From NCBI RefSeq assembly GCF_029542785.1, contig NC_083372.1, forward strand, positions 620,001 to 684,000: 64,000 bases of DNA, given 5' to 3'. The notes beneath the pieces were generated by a model. The model was given only the letters and a program-made list of their open reading frames with translations. It was not told where the DNA came from and searched no databases. Below are positions 29,974 to 42,031 of the stretch, one piece after another. Both the position numbers and the translations under genes were made by a program. Position 1 is the first letter of the stretch; every line of letters begins with the position of its first letter. This DNA comes from Malassezia japonica (taxonomy: Eukaryota; Basidiomycota; Malasseziomycetes; Malasseziales; Malasseziaceae).

Positions 29974-31629
29974 TTATTTCAAAGGAGCATCCAGTTCAGA
30001 TACAATTTGGGGCAGCACGTTGCCCGGCCCCATGACGTACGTGCCGTGGTGCAGCCCCTTGCGGTACTCGAGCACGTCGCGCATGCCGTTGCGCGCAAGG
30101 AAGCGCTCGACGACTGGCGCGTCCACCACCGTATCGGAGCCGGCGAGGTACACGCGTGTCCGATTCGGGTTGTCGTGGTTCGGGATGTCGTCAATAAACA
30201 GCACATTCGACGACCAGTCAAAGTTGCGGGTCAATACGTTCGCGGTACCGAGCTCGCGCGCGACAAAGTAGCGCAGCGCGTACTCGATAAAGGTGTTTGC
30301 CTTTTTGTACAGGAAACGGTAGCACAGATGCGGCGCCCAGAGCTGGAAGCACACCGGGTCCACGAGGATCGAGCGCTGAATCAGGTCCGACATGTGCTTC
30401 AGCAGCCAGGTATGCAGGATCGTGCCCATACTGTGCGACATCACCGACACGCCACACTCGTCAAAGCCATGGCGCTCGATCATGGCGCGGATCAGCGCGG
30501 CACTCTCCGGAGCGCGCCAAGGGCGCAGGAAGCGCGGCGACAAGATGTCCCCCGATGTCCAGGGCTGCAGCGGGATGAGCACCGGGCGCGGCTGGCGCAT
30601 GAGCTCGGGGTTGAGCAGCCCGCGCACGACGTCCACGTACTGCACCATGCCGATACCGAGGCCGTGCAGGAAAAGGACCGGGAGCGGCATCTCGCCCTTC
30701 TTGGCCGCGCTTGCGCTCCATTCCGACGGGATGTAGAGCAGGTAGGACACGTCGCCGATCTTCAGGCGCTGCATGCCGTAGCGCCGGCTCCAGATGAAGC
30801 GTGCGAGCTCGTTGCCGAGGGCCACTGCTGCGTACAGCCCAAACGGACGCGAGCTCACACGCACCGGGTCGAGCGACAGGAGCATGGTGCGCTTCGAGCG
30901 CTTTTCCTCCGGGCTCAGCTCGACGTGCTCCGGGAATTCTTTGCGGCCGCTGCGTGCGGCAAAGAGGCGGGTCGCGTCTTCGAGGAACTCGAGCTGCTTC
31001 TGCGCGTGTTCGCTTTCCTCGCCATGCTCCTTGTCCTCCTCTTGCAGTTGCTTGTAGAACTTGCCAAAGAGCGCCCAGCTAAGCCACTCGTACACGTCCT
31101 GCCTCGTGATATTCTCCGTCTTGATGCCGATGAACCAGCCGCTCATTTCGCGGCGGAACTCGACGGCGCGGGGATCGTCCCAGGCGAGATGGCGGTTCGG
31201 CTCCGGCAGCTGCTCCGCGCCCGTCTTGGCCTTGAACAAGTCCTTGCGGTCGGTGCCCTCTTTGTTCATCCCGTCCGACAGCGCGGTCGTGATAGCCTTG
31301 ACGACATAGTTGCGCGTCGCGGTGTGCGACACGCCCGGCACTTGCACGCGTGCCGCGAGGTGGCGATAGTAGAGCGAGAAGAGCACTTCAATCAGCGCAT
31401 ACAGGAACCAGCCGCGCGAGCTCAGCGCGCGCGAAAAGCGCGGGAAGCGCCGCGCAGCCACCGGAAGCGTACCCCGCACAACATGGCGGAGGCCGTCCGC
31501 GAGGTTCTCAGCGAGGAGCGTACGGTAGAGAATAAACAGAATAAAGTAGGTCCATGAAATTGGTGTAATGCCCCACACAGCGAGCACGAGGACCTTGGCC
31601 ACCGCCTTCGGGGGTTCTTGGGAGAGCAT
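29974..31629 (-). CDS. Alpha/beta-hydrolase-fold protein with N-terminal membrane segment
   Basis: 551 residues from ATG 31629; the frame is open to 31776 but upstream residues look non-coding. Residues about 8-40 (VLVLAVWGITPISWTYFILF) form one or two membrane segments. The hydrolase core starts near PVLFLHGLGIGMVQYVD, an oxyanion-type HG motif. VSVMSHSMGTILHTWLLKH holds the nucleophile serine in S-H-S-M-G. NPNRTRVYLAGSDTVVDAP and the late LHHGTYVMGPG plausibly carry the acid and histidine. This resembles fungal membrane-anchored lipase or esterase-like proteins; the substrate is unknown. It is convergent with dyn1, with a 10-bp gap between stop codons. Confidence 0.8.
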   Translation of the reverse strand: MLSQEPPKAVAKVLVLAVWGITPISWTYFILFILYRTLLAENLADGLRHVVRGTLPVAARRFPRFSRALSSRGWFLYALIEVLFSLYYRHLAARVQVPGVSHTATRNYVVKAITTALSDGMNKEGTDRKDLFKAKTGAEQLPEPNRHLAWDDPRAVEFRREMSGWFIGIKTENITRQDVYEWLSWALFGKFYKQLQEEDKEHGEESEHAQKQLEFLEDATRLFAARSGRKEFPEHVELSPEEKRSKRTMLLSLDPVRVSSRPFGLYAAVALGNELARFIWSRRYGMQRLKIGDVSYLLYIPSEWSASAAKKGEMPLPVLFLHGLGIGMVQYVDVVRGLLNPELMRQPRPVLIPLQPWTSGDILSPRFLRPWRAPESAALIRAMIERHGFDECGVSVMSHSMGTILHTWLLKHMSDLIQRSILVDPVCFQLWAPHLCYRFLYKKANTFIEYALRYFVARELGTANVLTRNFDWSSNVLFIDDIPNHDNPNRTRVYLAGSDTVVDAPVVERFLARNGMRDVLEYRKGLHHGTYVMGPGNVLPQIVSELDAPLK

Positions 31630-31772
31630 GGTGCAAACGAACCCTGATCCCCCTGCGTCGCGAACTTTTTCTTTGTCAGCTCGCTGGCGTTGTGCCTGTA
31701 CTCCTACAGGACGCATCGGGGAAAATGCACTATCGGGGGTTCGTCGGCTTTCACGTGGATCTGCAACACCTA

Positions 31773-33017
31773 TCAAATGCTCGTGCCGAGTGTCGCGGGG
31801 CGGGGCGCAGCGGTCGCGTGAGGGTCAGCGGGCGCCGCCGCGTCGTCTGCATGCACCTCTGGAGCGAGCGGTTTGAGGCGTTTACTTTCAAAGCTCTTCA
31901 TTCCAGTGAGGCCCCACCGGCCGAGCATCGCCTTGTCCTCGTCCCAGGACGCGGTCGGCGTCGTAAGCATGCGGTGGCCGGTAAAGATGGCGTTGGCACC
32001 CGCGAGGAAGGCCATCGCCTGCTCCGACTCGGTAAAGAGATGGCGGCCAGCCGCGAGGCGGATGATCGAGGTAGGCAGCACAATACGCGCCGTAGCGATC
32101 GTACGCAGCATCTCTTGGAAGTTGACCGGCTCTTGGCCCTCCATCGGCGTGCCCTTGATGGCCACGAGCGCATTCACAGGGAAGCTCTCCGGGTGCTCGG
32201 GCAGGCGGCTCATCTCCCAAATCAGGCCGACACGGTCCGACTCGTCCTCGCCTAGACCGAGGATGCCGCCGGAGCACACGGAAATACCGGCATCGCGCAC
32301 GTTGGCAATCGTCTCGAGGCGGTCCTCGTAGGTGCGCGAGGTGATCACCTTGCCGTAGTACTCGCGGCTCGTGTCAAGGTTGTGGTTGTAGGCAGAGAGA
32401 CCCGCGTCCTTGAGCATTTTGGCCTGTTCGGCACTGAGCATGCCGAGCGTCGTGCAGACCTCCATGCCCATCCCCCGGATCTCCTTGACCATATCCAGGA
32501 TGCGCTGGAAGCCGCGCTTCCGGCCGCCAATCTCGCGCCAAGCGGCGCCCATGCAGAAACGCGTGCTTCCGTTCTCTTTTGCGCGGCGAGCTTCGACCAT
32601 GACATTGTCGAGCTTTTCAAGCTGGCTTGCCTTGGAGTGCGTCGTGTATCGGCTGCTCTGCGAGCAGTACGCACAGTCCTCGGAGCAGCCGCCCTCTTTG
32701 ATATTCATCAGCGTGCACAGCTGGATGCGGCGGGGGTCATGGTGCTGACGGTGCACCGTTCCCGCTTGGAACACAAGCTCCAGCAGCGGCTGGTCAAACA
32801 GCTTCTGCACCTCGGCACGCTGCCAGTCGCGACGCGGGGAAGCCTCGGGCGATTGCGGCGCACCCTGCACCCCCTCAGGGCCGCGGTAGTTTGTCGTGGG
32901 AATAGCTCCCACCACCGCAGTACTCTTGAAGCGCTGCAGCATGCGAGAAGCCATCGTCTGCTTCAGGCCCACACGGCCCGCCATGCCCACCGCGTCCATC
33001 GCTTGTCGGTGCATCAT
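31773..33017 (-). CDS. BIO2: Biotin synthase
   Basis: Radical SAM enzyme that inserts sulfur into dethiobiotin in the last step of biotin synthesis, in mitochondria. 414 residues, no intron. The first about 35 residues are basic and Ser/Met-rich, as in a mitochondrial presequence (MASRMLQRFKSTAV). GGCSEDCAYCSQSSRY holds the CxxxCxxC cysteines of the 4Fe-4S cluster. Further family motifs are AYNHNLDTSREYY, ICSGGILGLGE (here VCSGGILGLGEDE) and LPTSIIRLAAGR with the arginine near the 2Fe-2S cluster. ATG 33014 is an alternative start one codon in. It diverges from DCP2. Confidence 0.95.
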   Translation of the reverse strand: MMHRQAMDAVGMAGRVGLKQTMASRMLQRFKSTAVVGAIPTTNYRGPEGVQGAPQSPEASPRRDWQRAEVQKLFDQPLLELVFQAGTVHRQHHDPRRIQLCTLMNIKEGGCSEDCAYCSQSSRYTTHSKASQLEKLDNVMVEARRAKENGSTRFCMGAAWREIGGRKRGFQRILDMVKEIRGMGMEVCTTLGMLSAEQAKMLKDAGLSAYNHNLDTSREYYGKVITSRTYEDRLETIANVRDAGISVCSGGILGLGEDESDRVGLIWEMSRLPEHPESFPVNALVAIKGTPMEGQEPVNFQEMLRTIATARIVLPTSIIRLAAGRHLFTESEQAMAFLAGANAIFTGHRMLTTPTASWDEDKAMLGRWGLTGMKSFESKRLKPLAPEVHADDAAAPADPHATAAPRPATLGTSI

Positions 33018-33052
33018 GGCGACAAGCGACCCAGGCCGGCCTCGGCCGATAC

Positions 33053-33058
33053 CACGTG
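33053..33058. promoter_or_regulatory. CACGTG between BIO2 and DCP2
   Basis: CACGTG in the 72-bp divergent gap between BIO2 (start 33017) and DCP2 (start 33090), flanked as CCACGTGGC. Confidence 0.4.
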
Positions 33059-33089
33059 GCGAGAGGTGCGAAGGCCTTCCGACACCAGC

Positions 33090-35188
33090 ATGGGGAAGTC
33101 GAAAGGCGGCGCGGCCGCAGAGACGCCCTCGAATGCCAAAGCGTTACGCGAAGAGCTAGAGAATTTGAGCTGTCGATTCATTGTGAATCTGCCTGCGAAT
33201 GAGCTTGCGAGCATCGAGCGGATTGGCTTCCAGGTCGAGCAGGCGTACGTGACGAGGCGCTGACCTAGACACTGGTTCTATCTGGACTTTTTGTGCCCGC
33301 TCAACGCCCAGCTGCCCGAGCTGAGTCTGCGTCGCTTCTCGGAGGAGCTTTTGCACGTCTCCTCGCTCGTCGTACCGCTTATCCGGCTCTATATGGAAAA
33401 GGGGCCCAAGAGCTTGGAGCGGGCCTACAGCCAGTTTATGGAGTACAAGACGCGCGTGCCGGTGTGCGGCGCGATTATGCTGAACAAGGACTGGACTAAG
33501 GTACGTGGTGTGGCTCACATAGTGTGTGCTCGTCAAGGGCTGGTCCAAGGGGGCCTCGTGGACGTTTCCCAAGGGAAAGATTAACCAACACGAGCCCGAG
33601 CGCGACTGCGCGCTGCGCGAGGTGCAGGAGGAGACGGGTGTGGATGCCTCGCACCTGCTCCCGGTCGACAGCCGCGACTATCTCGAACTGACGATGCGCG
33701 AGCAAAAGGTGCGCCTGTACATCATCCCGGGCCTGCCGGAAGACACCCCGATGGAGACCCAGACCCGCCGCGAGATTTCGGTACGTCGTAAAGCTAACGC
33801 AGCGCATCGAGTGGTTCCTTCTTTCGGAGCTTCCCACCGCGAAAAAGGCGGCCAAGCCCAGCGCCGAACTCGGCGGCAAGTTTTTCCTCATCTCGCCGTT
33901 CGTCACGCGCCTCCGCCAGTGGATCCAGGCGAACAAGCGGACGCACCCGCACAAGCCCCCGCCCCAGCCCAAGGCTGCGCCCCCGCCCAAGGCGCAAGAG
34001 CAGGGCGAGAGTGTAAGCCTCGACGCGCTCTTTGGTGCGCCGCGGCCGCAGCAAGTTCCCGGCCTGATTTCGCTGCCGCCGAGTGCGCAGAAGCAGATCC
34101 ACGCCTCGCAGCCGACGCAGAGCCCAGGGCCGTCGATGGAAAAAAGCCAGGCATCGTCGCAGGACTCGAGCAAGCTCCTGCTCAACCTCCTGCACGGCTC
34201 CAAGCCCGTGCCGGCGCCTCCGTCGGCTGCCGGCCAGAACCGCGTCGACGGCTCAGACGCGCTTCGGAACTTGTTTGGGCTTGGCTCGCACAATGTGACG
34301 ACGACGCTGCAGCCGCCGGCGGCGCAAAACAACGTCTCGCAGCAGGAGCACCAGGCGCAGCTGTATGCGATTCTAGGCATGCCCAGGGGGCAGCCGCAGC
34401 AGCAGCAGCAGCAGCAGGCCCCGCAACAGCCACAACCGCCTTTGCAGCCTCCGCCGCCGCCTGCCCACGCGCCGTGGGGTATGCCGCCCCAACCTGTGTC
34501 GCAGCCTGATCGGAGCGCCGAGGCATCCCAGGGCGACGAGCAGCGCAACCGCCTCTTGAGCTTGCTGGGCGGCTCCAAGCCCAGTGCGCCACAGCCGCAG
34601 GCAGCGCCACAGCCGCCGCAGCCGTCGTTCCACGCACCGTCGTCCATGGCCATGCCACCGATGCCCCACATGCCGATTGCCCCGCATCAGCCGCCCCACG
34701 CTCCTTCTGCGCACTTCCAGCGCCCGGCCGTACACTACGCGGAGCCTGCGCCCCCAGCGCCGGGCCACGCGGCGTGGCCGAGTGCGCCGGGCCCGCTTAG
34801 CCCTCCGGCACAGCACGCGCCGCAGTCGCATCAGCATGCGCTGCTGTCCACGCTGCTGGGCTCGCCCTCGAATGCGCCTCCGCCGCGGCCGGCGCAGTCT
34901 TCGCCGTGGCCGCAGCCTGCCACGCCGCAGCACACGTCTTCGTCGCCGTGGCCGGGCCACGCGATGCCGCCGCGTGCCGAGGCGCCGCCGACCCCGCAAC
35001 ACCCTGCTCTTTCTCCGCAGCTTAGCGGTGCACCGCCCGGCGGCAACTCGGCCAACCTGCTGACGATTCTCAACGGATCCGGCGGCCAGCCCGCGAACGA
35101 CGCGCCGACGTCGCCGCCTTCCAGCGCCCCACGTCCGGATGCGCAGGCAGCGTCCAACTCGCTGCTGGCGACCCTATTGGGAAAATGA
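33090..35188 (+). CDS. DCP2: mRNA decapping enzyme DCP2
   Basis: Nudix hydrolase that removes the m7G cap in 5'-3' mRNA decay. Exons 33090-33244, 33269-33500, 33523-33780 and 33803-35188 give 676 residues; the introns are 24, 22 and 22 nt. The N-terminal regulatory domain (LSCRFIVNLPANELASIERI, HWFYLDFLCP) binds Dcp1. The Nudix box is GASWTFPKGKINQHEPERDC continuing ALREVQEETG. Box B is IEWFLLSELP with ...GGKFFLISPFVTRLRQWI. The C-terminal about 400 residues are Pro/Gln/Ala-rich and carry seven short leucine motifs, such as KLLLNLLHGS, NRLLSLLGGS, HALLSTLLGS and NSLLATLLGK, which resemble the helical leucine-rich motifs through which yeast Dcp2 binds Edc3-type partners. Confidence 0.95.
34397..34417 (+). 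repeat. (CAG)7 run in DCP2
   Basis: Seven CAG codons in a row inside the low-complexity tail of DCP2, coding for polyglutamine. Confidence 0.9.
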
Positions 35189-35249
35189 ACGTTGGATCTA
35201 CATACCCGACAACCTAGTCGCCATGACGTATCTGTAGAATAGGTTGTTG

Positions 35250-35865
35250 TTACAGCAGTTTGAATTGCCGGGTGAGCTGGTCCATCACCGAGATCGGTGC
35301 AGGGCCGAGACCGATGACGGTGCGGCTGCCGGGGTCCACCTGGGTACGGCCGCTGGGTCAGAAGGGATACGTACGCATCCTGGATCACACGGGCGGACAC
35401 GCCGAGCGCCTTGGCCGCGTCGGCCAGCGCCATGAGCTGCTGCTCGTCGGGAATCTTGACGGCAATCTTGGTTTGGCTTGGTCAGCAAGGCGACGACGTA
35501 CCCAAGCTTCTGCCAAGTCTGTACATAGTGAGGCGTGATGCGCTTGGCCAGTTTGTAGGCAGCTAGCGTCGCGTGGCTGGGTCAGTCGGAGCACCTACCC
35601 GCACTGGGCTGCAATTTTGCCCTTGTCCATCTTTAGGTCCATGCGGACACCCAACACCTGGTCCGTGAGCGGGGCTGCATAGCAAACCTACCAGCTTGCA
35701 CTCTTCCGTTGGGTGGGCATGCTCGTCCGAATCTTCGTCCTGCAGATCCTCATCCTCCTCATCCGACAAAGGCTCCGACTTGGGCCATAGGGATCGGCCC
35801 GCGTGATGCGCGAAATATCCCGCAGCAGTACCTGCGAGGAATATTCCGAGGGCGATGGCGGCCAT
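35250..35865 (-). CDS. PTH2: Peptidyl-tRNA hydrolase 2 (Bit1 family) with N-terminal membrane segment
   Basis: Recycles tRNA from stalled peptidyl-tRNA. Five exons: 35865-35692, 35657-35599, 35576-35502, 35476-35375 and 35352-35250, 170 residues. Introns are 34, 22, 25 and 22 nt. Splicing rebuilds the whole domain: ECKLVLGVRMDLKMDKGKIA, AQCGHATLAAYKLAKR, KLGQTKIAVK, DAGRTQVDPGSRTVIGLGPA and the C-terminal LTRQFKLL. The N-terminus MAAIALGIFLAGTAAGYFAH is a single membrane segment like the one anchoring Bit1 to the mitochondrial outer membrane; an acidic linker follows. The frame is open farther upstream through AT-rich DNA, but homology starts near this ATG. It diverges from polyubiquitin across 278 bp. 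Confidence 0.93.
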
Positions 35866-35981
35866 GGTACTGCGCAGCGCAAAAATCCTATGCAGGGAAA
35901 ATCGTATTTTTTTTGCCAAGGCACCCCAGCCAAGCGATTTTTTGCGGAGCACGGGCGGAGTAACGGGCGAAGGAAAAATGA

Positions 35982-37523
<1,542 letters not shown>

Positions 37524-37616
37524 ACTGTAAAGAGTTGTACTCTTAGCTCATTTTGATAGTCGTTATCAATACATTTACTATGTACTTAAAAGTACGCAAG
37601 CCCTCGTGCGAATGCG

Positions 37617-38095
37617 CTAGTCGCTGAACATCTGCTGTTAGTGCCAGGGCCCTAGCTACCTTTTGGACGCGTTTCAGGACGCCATCCTTGGACGGGTCTG
37701 GATTAGCTCGTTCAAGTGCTGGACGTACCGTACGGGTGGTCCTTGCTCGGGATCTCGAGCAGCGCAGGGAAAGCCTGCACGTACTTGTCGACCAGAGGAC
37801 GGATCTTATCGGCGATGTGTTGGTTGATGAGCACAATGGCAATGTCCTCGCGCTCCTTGGTAAAGTCCAAAAACGCCTCCTCAATGTCCGACACAGAGGT
37901 CTGGGTCAGCGTGCGATACCTACGCGGTTGTCCACAATAAAGAAGTTCTTGTTGCCCTCCTTGTTCACGTCACCGATACCTGACAGGATGAAACCCGTCG
38001 TGGAGTCCTTCATAGTCAGATACAAGCCCCCCACTTACCTCGTCCGCAATCAGCGCAATGAGCGAGCGGCCAGCGGCCTGCTGCGTGCTCGACAT
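37617..38095 (-). CDS. VMA7: V-type ATPase V1 subunit F
   Basis: Subunit of the cytosolic V1 sector of the vacuolar proton pump. Five exons: 38095-38039, 38007-37924, 37900-37729, 37697-37660 and 37631-37617, 121 residues, matching the yeast length of 118. Introns are 31, 23, 31 and 28 nt. Spliced motifs: [51 protein letters not shown] and [20 protein letters not shown], ending KRVQKMFSD. The last exon holds only MFSD and the stop. It diverges from the histone deacetylase gene across 121 bp and converges on polyubiquitin across 93 bp. Confidence 0.94.
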
Positions 38096-38154
38096 GGTGC
38101 ACCTTAATCGGCCCCGCCCACCGGGCGACGGCCGTGACCCGCGCTCGTGGCCGC

Positions 38155-38160
38155 CACGTG
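38155..38160. promoter_or_regulatory. CACGTG between VMA7 and RPD3
   Basis: CACGTG midway in the 121-bp divergent gap between VMA7 (start 38095) and the deacetylase (start 38217), flanked as CCACGTGGC. Confidence 0.4.
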
Positions 38161-38216
38161 GCTTCTACCACGCGGCTTCGCCAGCGACGTCGCGCGACGG
38201 TTCGAAGTGGGGCTCG

Positions 38217-40008
38217 ATGAACGCGACCTATCTGCCGTCGAATGCCGCCGGTGGCTCTGCCGGCACGGTGGTGCAGGGCTCAGGCGATGTGCCTTTGATG
38301 CAGCCTACTGCGAAAGGCGCCAGCAACCCGTCGCGCGTGTGCTACTTTTTTGACTCGGATATTGGCAACTACCACTATGGTCCCGGCCATCCCATGAAGC
38401 CGACGCGTATCCGCATGTGCCATTCGCTTGTGATGAACTATGGCTTGTACAAGAAAATGGAGATCTTTGTAAGTCGCCTTTCTGACCCAGCGCGCGAAAC
38501 CGGCGACGAAGCGGGAAATGTCGCAGTTCCACACGGATGACTATGTCGACTTTTTGCACCGCGTGACGCCCGACAATGTCGATGCGTATGTGCGCGAGCA
38601 GGCCAAGTGTATGTTTTTTTTGGCTAACGCAGACAATGTCGGCGACGACTGCCCCGTCTTTGACGGCCTCTTTGAGTACTGCTCGATTTCGGCCGGCGGC
38701 TCGATGGAAGGCGCCGCGCGACTTTCGCGCGACAAGTGCGACATCGCGGTGAACTGGGCCGGTGGCCTGCACCACGCCAAGAAGGGTGAGGCGAGCGGAT
38801 TCTGCTACATTAACGACATCGTGCTGGGCATTCTCGAGCTGTTGCGCTACCATCCTCGTGTTCTCTATATTGATATCGACGTGCACCACGGCGACGGTGT
38901 CGAGGAGGCCTTCTATACGACCGACCGTGTGATGACCTGTTCCTTCCACAAGTACGGCGAGTTCTTCCCGGGCACGGGTGAGCTGCGCGACACGGGCTAC
39001 GGCAACGGCAAGAACTACGCCTGCAACTTCCCGCTGCGCGACGGCATCACGGACGAGACGTACAAGAGCGTCTTTGAGCCGGTGATTCAGCGCATCATGG
39101 AGCAGTACCAGCCCTCGGCGGTGGTGCTCCAGTGCGGCTCGGACTCGCTCTCCGGCGACAAGCTCGGCTGCTTCAACCTCTCGATGCGCGGCCACGCAAG
39201 CTGTGTTGAATTCGTCAAGAGCTTCGGCCTGCCGCTCCTCCTCCTTGGCGGCGGCGGCTACACGATGCGCAACGTGAGCCGTGCGTGGGCCTACGAAACG
39301 GGTCTCGCCGCGGGCCAGGAACTGAACCCGATCGTGCCGGTGAACGAGTACTACGAGTACTTTGGGCCAGACTACCGCCTGGACGTGCGCCCGAGCAACA
39401 TGGAAAACCTCAACACGCCCGAGTACCTCAACAAGGTCAAGGAGCAAGTGTTTGAAAACCTGCGCCATCTCGCCCCAGCGCCGTCCGTGCAGGGCCACGT
39501 CGAGCCTAGGCTCGCTCACGATATGGCGCTCGACGACGAGGACGATGAGGGAGACGATCCCGATCTGCGTGCAAGCCAGATCCAGCGTCTGCGCGACAAG
39601 CGCATTCAGCGCAACACGGATCTGAGCGACTCGGAAGACGAGGGTGAGGGCGGACGGCGCAACACGCACTCGTACAAGGAGACGCAACCGGTGCAGCCCG
39701 CACAGCCCGCGCAGCCCGCGCAGCCCGCGCAGCATGCGATGGACGTCGACGTGGAGCAAAAGGCGCCGGCACCCGAGGCGCCTGTGCACGAAGCGCCCCA
39801 GGCCTCGGCGCCGGCGCCTGCACCGGTGGCCCCCGCGCCGGCCCCAGAAACGCAGGCGGCGCAGCCTCCCGCGGCTCCGCAGCCCTCGACGGCCGCTCCG
39901 GCCACGGCGCCGGCCGCCACAGAGTCTTTGCCGGCTGCTGTCCCTGCGCCGGCCCCTGCCGCCCAAGAACCTACGCATACCCCCTCGGGCGCGGATCCAT
40001 CGTTGTAG
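38217..40008 (+). CDS. RPD3: Class I histone deacetylase, RPD3 type
   Basis: Zinc-dependent lysine deacetylase of Rpd3/Sin3-type corepressor complexes. Exons 38217-38468, 38491-38608 and 38633-40008 give 581 residues. The introns are 22 and 24 nt; splicing restores [20 protein letters not shown] and [16 protein letters not shown]. The active site is intact: [47 protein letters not shown] and [17 protein letters not shown]. The last about 130 residues are an acidic then Pro/Ala/Gln-rich extension. ATG 38217 is preferred over upstream in-frame ATGs because those overlap the VMA7 start. The stop is 19 bp from that of the convergent GYF gene. Confidence 0.95.
39694..39729 (+). repeat. 9-bp minisatellite in RPD3 tail
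   Basis: Four copies of CAGCCCGCG (the first ending in A) coding for Gln-Pro-Ala in the low-complexity C-terminus of the deacetylase. Confidence 0.85.
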
Positions 40009-40027
40009 ATGGTAGTAATGGAGCTAT

Positions 40028-41980
40028 TCACAGTGCAACTGCACGGAATGCGTCTTGCTTGCGCCGCGCGAGGAAGTCGGCGGCGAAGCGACGGCCGTTG
40101 AGCGTGCTGCTGTTTGCGTAGACGGCCTCGGCAATGATCTCCTCCGTCTCGGGCGAGGGCGTCAGAGGGAAGGAGAGGAGCATGTCGATAAAGTCGTCGA
40201 CGTTGGCACGCAGATCGCCCAGTTGGCTGCGGCAGTACCGCAGGAACTCGGTAGAAGGAGGCAGCGGCGTCGCGGACGGCGCCATGCGTCGCGGCGCAGT
40301 GAGCCCCGCCGGCGCACCGGTCGGACGGGGAATGCTATCGTTCATCTGGCTAAGCGCATCGCGGCGCACTTGGCCCTTGGTCTTTTTGGTGACCCAGCCG
40401 TCGCCCACTTCCTCCCAGCCGTCGGACGCAGGCGCGGACACAGGGGGCGGAGCGGGCGCCACGACGGGGGCGGGCGCAGGCTTGTGGCTCTGCACCTTGG
40501 GCTGCGGCTGTTGCTGTGGCTGCGGCTTGGGCGGCACAGGCATCGCCTTGCCTTGGGGGCCGACCTTGGTCCAGGGCTCGTTGTGGCGCACCGTTTCCAC
40601 GCCACGCACTGCCGAGCTGCTGTAGCCCGTCGGGCGAGGAGGCTGTGCAGCCTTGGCATGCTGCGCCATCACACTTTCCTCCTGCTGGATCTGGGACAGG
40701 GACTTGGCCGCAGGGGTCTTGTTGGGTATACTCCATGCGGCGCCGGATGCAGCGCGCGGCGTGGGGCTTGCAGGTGCAGCGGTAGTCTCCTGTGCAATGC
40801 GCGCGGCAGCCACCGCCTTTTCTTGGGCGACACGCGAGGCACGCTCGCGCTCTTCGCCCTCGAGAATCTCGCGGAGGCTCGGCGCGGTCTGTGAACGCTG
40901 TGTGCTTTGCGGCGCTGGCGACGCCCACGGCGCAGACTTGGCCTCGGGCTTGGCACGCACCGGTGCCGCCGCCTGCTCGGCAGGCGCCTCTTTCGCCACG
41001 TCCTTGGGCTCGCCCTTGGGTTCCCCTTTGGGCTGGCCCTTGGCCTCGGCTTTGGCCGCTTCCTCCTTGGCCGCACGCCGGGCCTTGGCGGTCTTGGGTG
41101 CCTCTTTTGCAGGCTTGGTATCTTGCGGGGGCTGGGTATCCTGTGCAGAGTCTGGCGCAGGCGTGCTGGCAGTCTCTTGTGTCGAGCCCCCATTCTCACG
41201 CTGCTCGCGCATGGCATTCTGCATCTCGTCAATGCCCGCCGCATTCGCATGCGGCATGGCAGCGACGATCGCCTTTTGGAGCAGCTGCGTGATCTGAGCC
41301 TCAGATGTCCCATTGCCTTGCAGCATGGTCTCGAGCTGTTTCATGACGCGCAGTGTCGTTGCCAAATCTTCCGGCGAGAGGTTCGACGGAGTGGCATCCG
41401 GAGGAGCCGTAGCAACAGGCTGCGATGCAGGCTTGGGCTGCGACGCCGGTGCCTCGGGCTCGGGCGTCGCGGCGGTACTCAGCGGCACCGAGATGCGCCC
41501 TGTCGGCAAGGTCGGTGTGTGCGGTGTGCTGCGCACGAGCGGCGGTGGAACCAGGAACGGTGTCACCGAGTCGCTGGTCTCCTGCACAACCGAGTACAGC
41601 GGACGGAACTGGGGATCTTCTTTGCGGCGCACCAGCAGATCCATATAGAGGTACTGCTGTTCGTACCACGACTGCATGGAGGTCGCTGGAAAGGGTCCTT
41701 GGACATTGCCGTTGGGGTCCAAGTACAACCACTGCTGGTTCTCGGGCGACCACGGCATGGTCGAAATCGAGTCGCTGCTGCCTAAGCGCATCGCACCCAG
41801 CATCGCCGGCAAGGGCGACGAAGGCGTAGCCGGGGCGGGCGAGGCGACCGACGACACCGGCGGCCGCTGCACCGAATCAGGTACGAGTGACTCCCAGTAC
41901 GGGCGCCCATTCTTTGTGCCTTGCGGCAAAATAGATTCAGGGCGGTAGTATCCAGTGTGAGAAAACGCAGAGGGGTTCAT
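40028..41980 (-). CDS. GYF-domain protein, SMY2/SYH1-like
   Basis: 650 residues, no intron. The GYF domain at about residues 80-130 (QQWLYLDPNGNVQGPFPATS, then MQSWYEQQYLYMDLLVRR) binds proline-rich ligands. The middle is Pro/Ala/Gln/Lys-rich low complexity with an Ala/Lys/Glu coiled region (TAKARRAAKEEAAKAEAKG). A conserved-looking C-terminus ends in FLRYCRSQLGDLRANVDDFI with LARRKQDAFRAV. Family members Smy2 and Syh1 in yeast, and the GIGYF proteins in animals, act in COPII traffic and mRNA repression; which role applies here is inference. It lies upstream of, and on the same strand as, the JmjC gene, whose stop is 51 bp before this ATG. Confidence 0.85.
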   Translation of the reverse strand: MNPSAFSHTGYYRPESILPQGTKNGRPYWESLVPDSVQRPPVSSVASPAPATPSSPLPAMLGAMRLGSSDSISTMPWSPENQQWLYLDPNGNVQGPFPATSMQSWYEQQYLYMDLLVRRKEDPQFRPLYSVVQETSDSVTPFLVPPPLVRSTPHTPTLPTGRISVPLSTAATPEPEAPASQPKPASQPVATAPPDATPSNLSPEDLATTLRVMKQLETMLQGNGTSEAQITQLLQKAIVAAMPHANAAGIDEMQNAMREQRENGGSTQETASTPAPDSAQDTQPPQDTKPAKEAPKTAKARRAAKEEAAKAEAKGQPKGEPKGEPKDVAKEAPAEQAAAPVRAKPEAKSAPWASPAPQSTQRSQTAPSLREILEGEERERASRVAQEKAVAAARIAQETTAAPASPTPRAASGAAWSIPNKTPAAKSLSQIQQEESVMAQHAKAAQPPRPTGYSSSAVRGVETVRHNEPWTKVGPQGKAMPVPPKPQPQQQPQPKVQSHKPAPAPVVAPAPPPVSAPASDGWEEVGDGWVTKKTKGQVRRDALSQMNDSIPRPTGAPAGLTAPRRMAPSATPLPPSTEFLRYCRSQLGDLRANVDDFIDMLLSFPLTPSPETEEIIAEAVYANSSTLNGRRFAADFLARRKQDAFRAVAL

Positions 41981-42031
41981 AGCAAACGGTCCGAGCTAAG
42001 CGAGAGAGAAGTACAACACACTCCGACCGGG

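Noticed and set aside
38058..38216. Upstream ATGs for the histone deacetylase
   Set aside because: They overlap the VMA7 first exon and the CACGTG gap; the encoded residues are not deacetylase-like.
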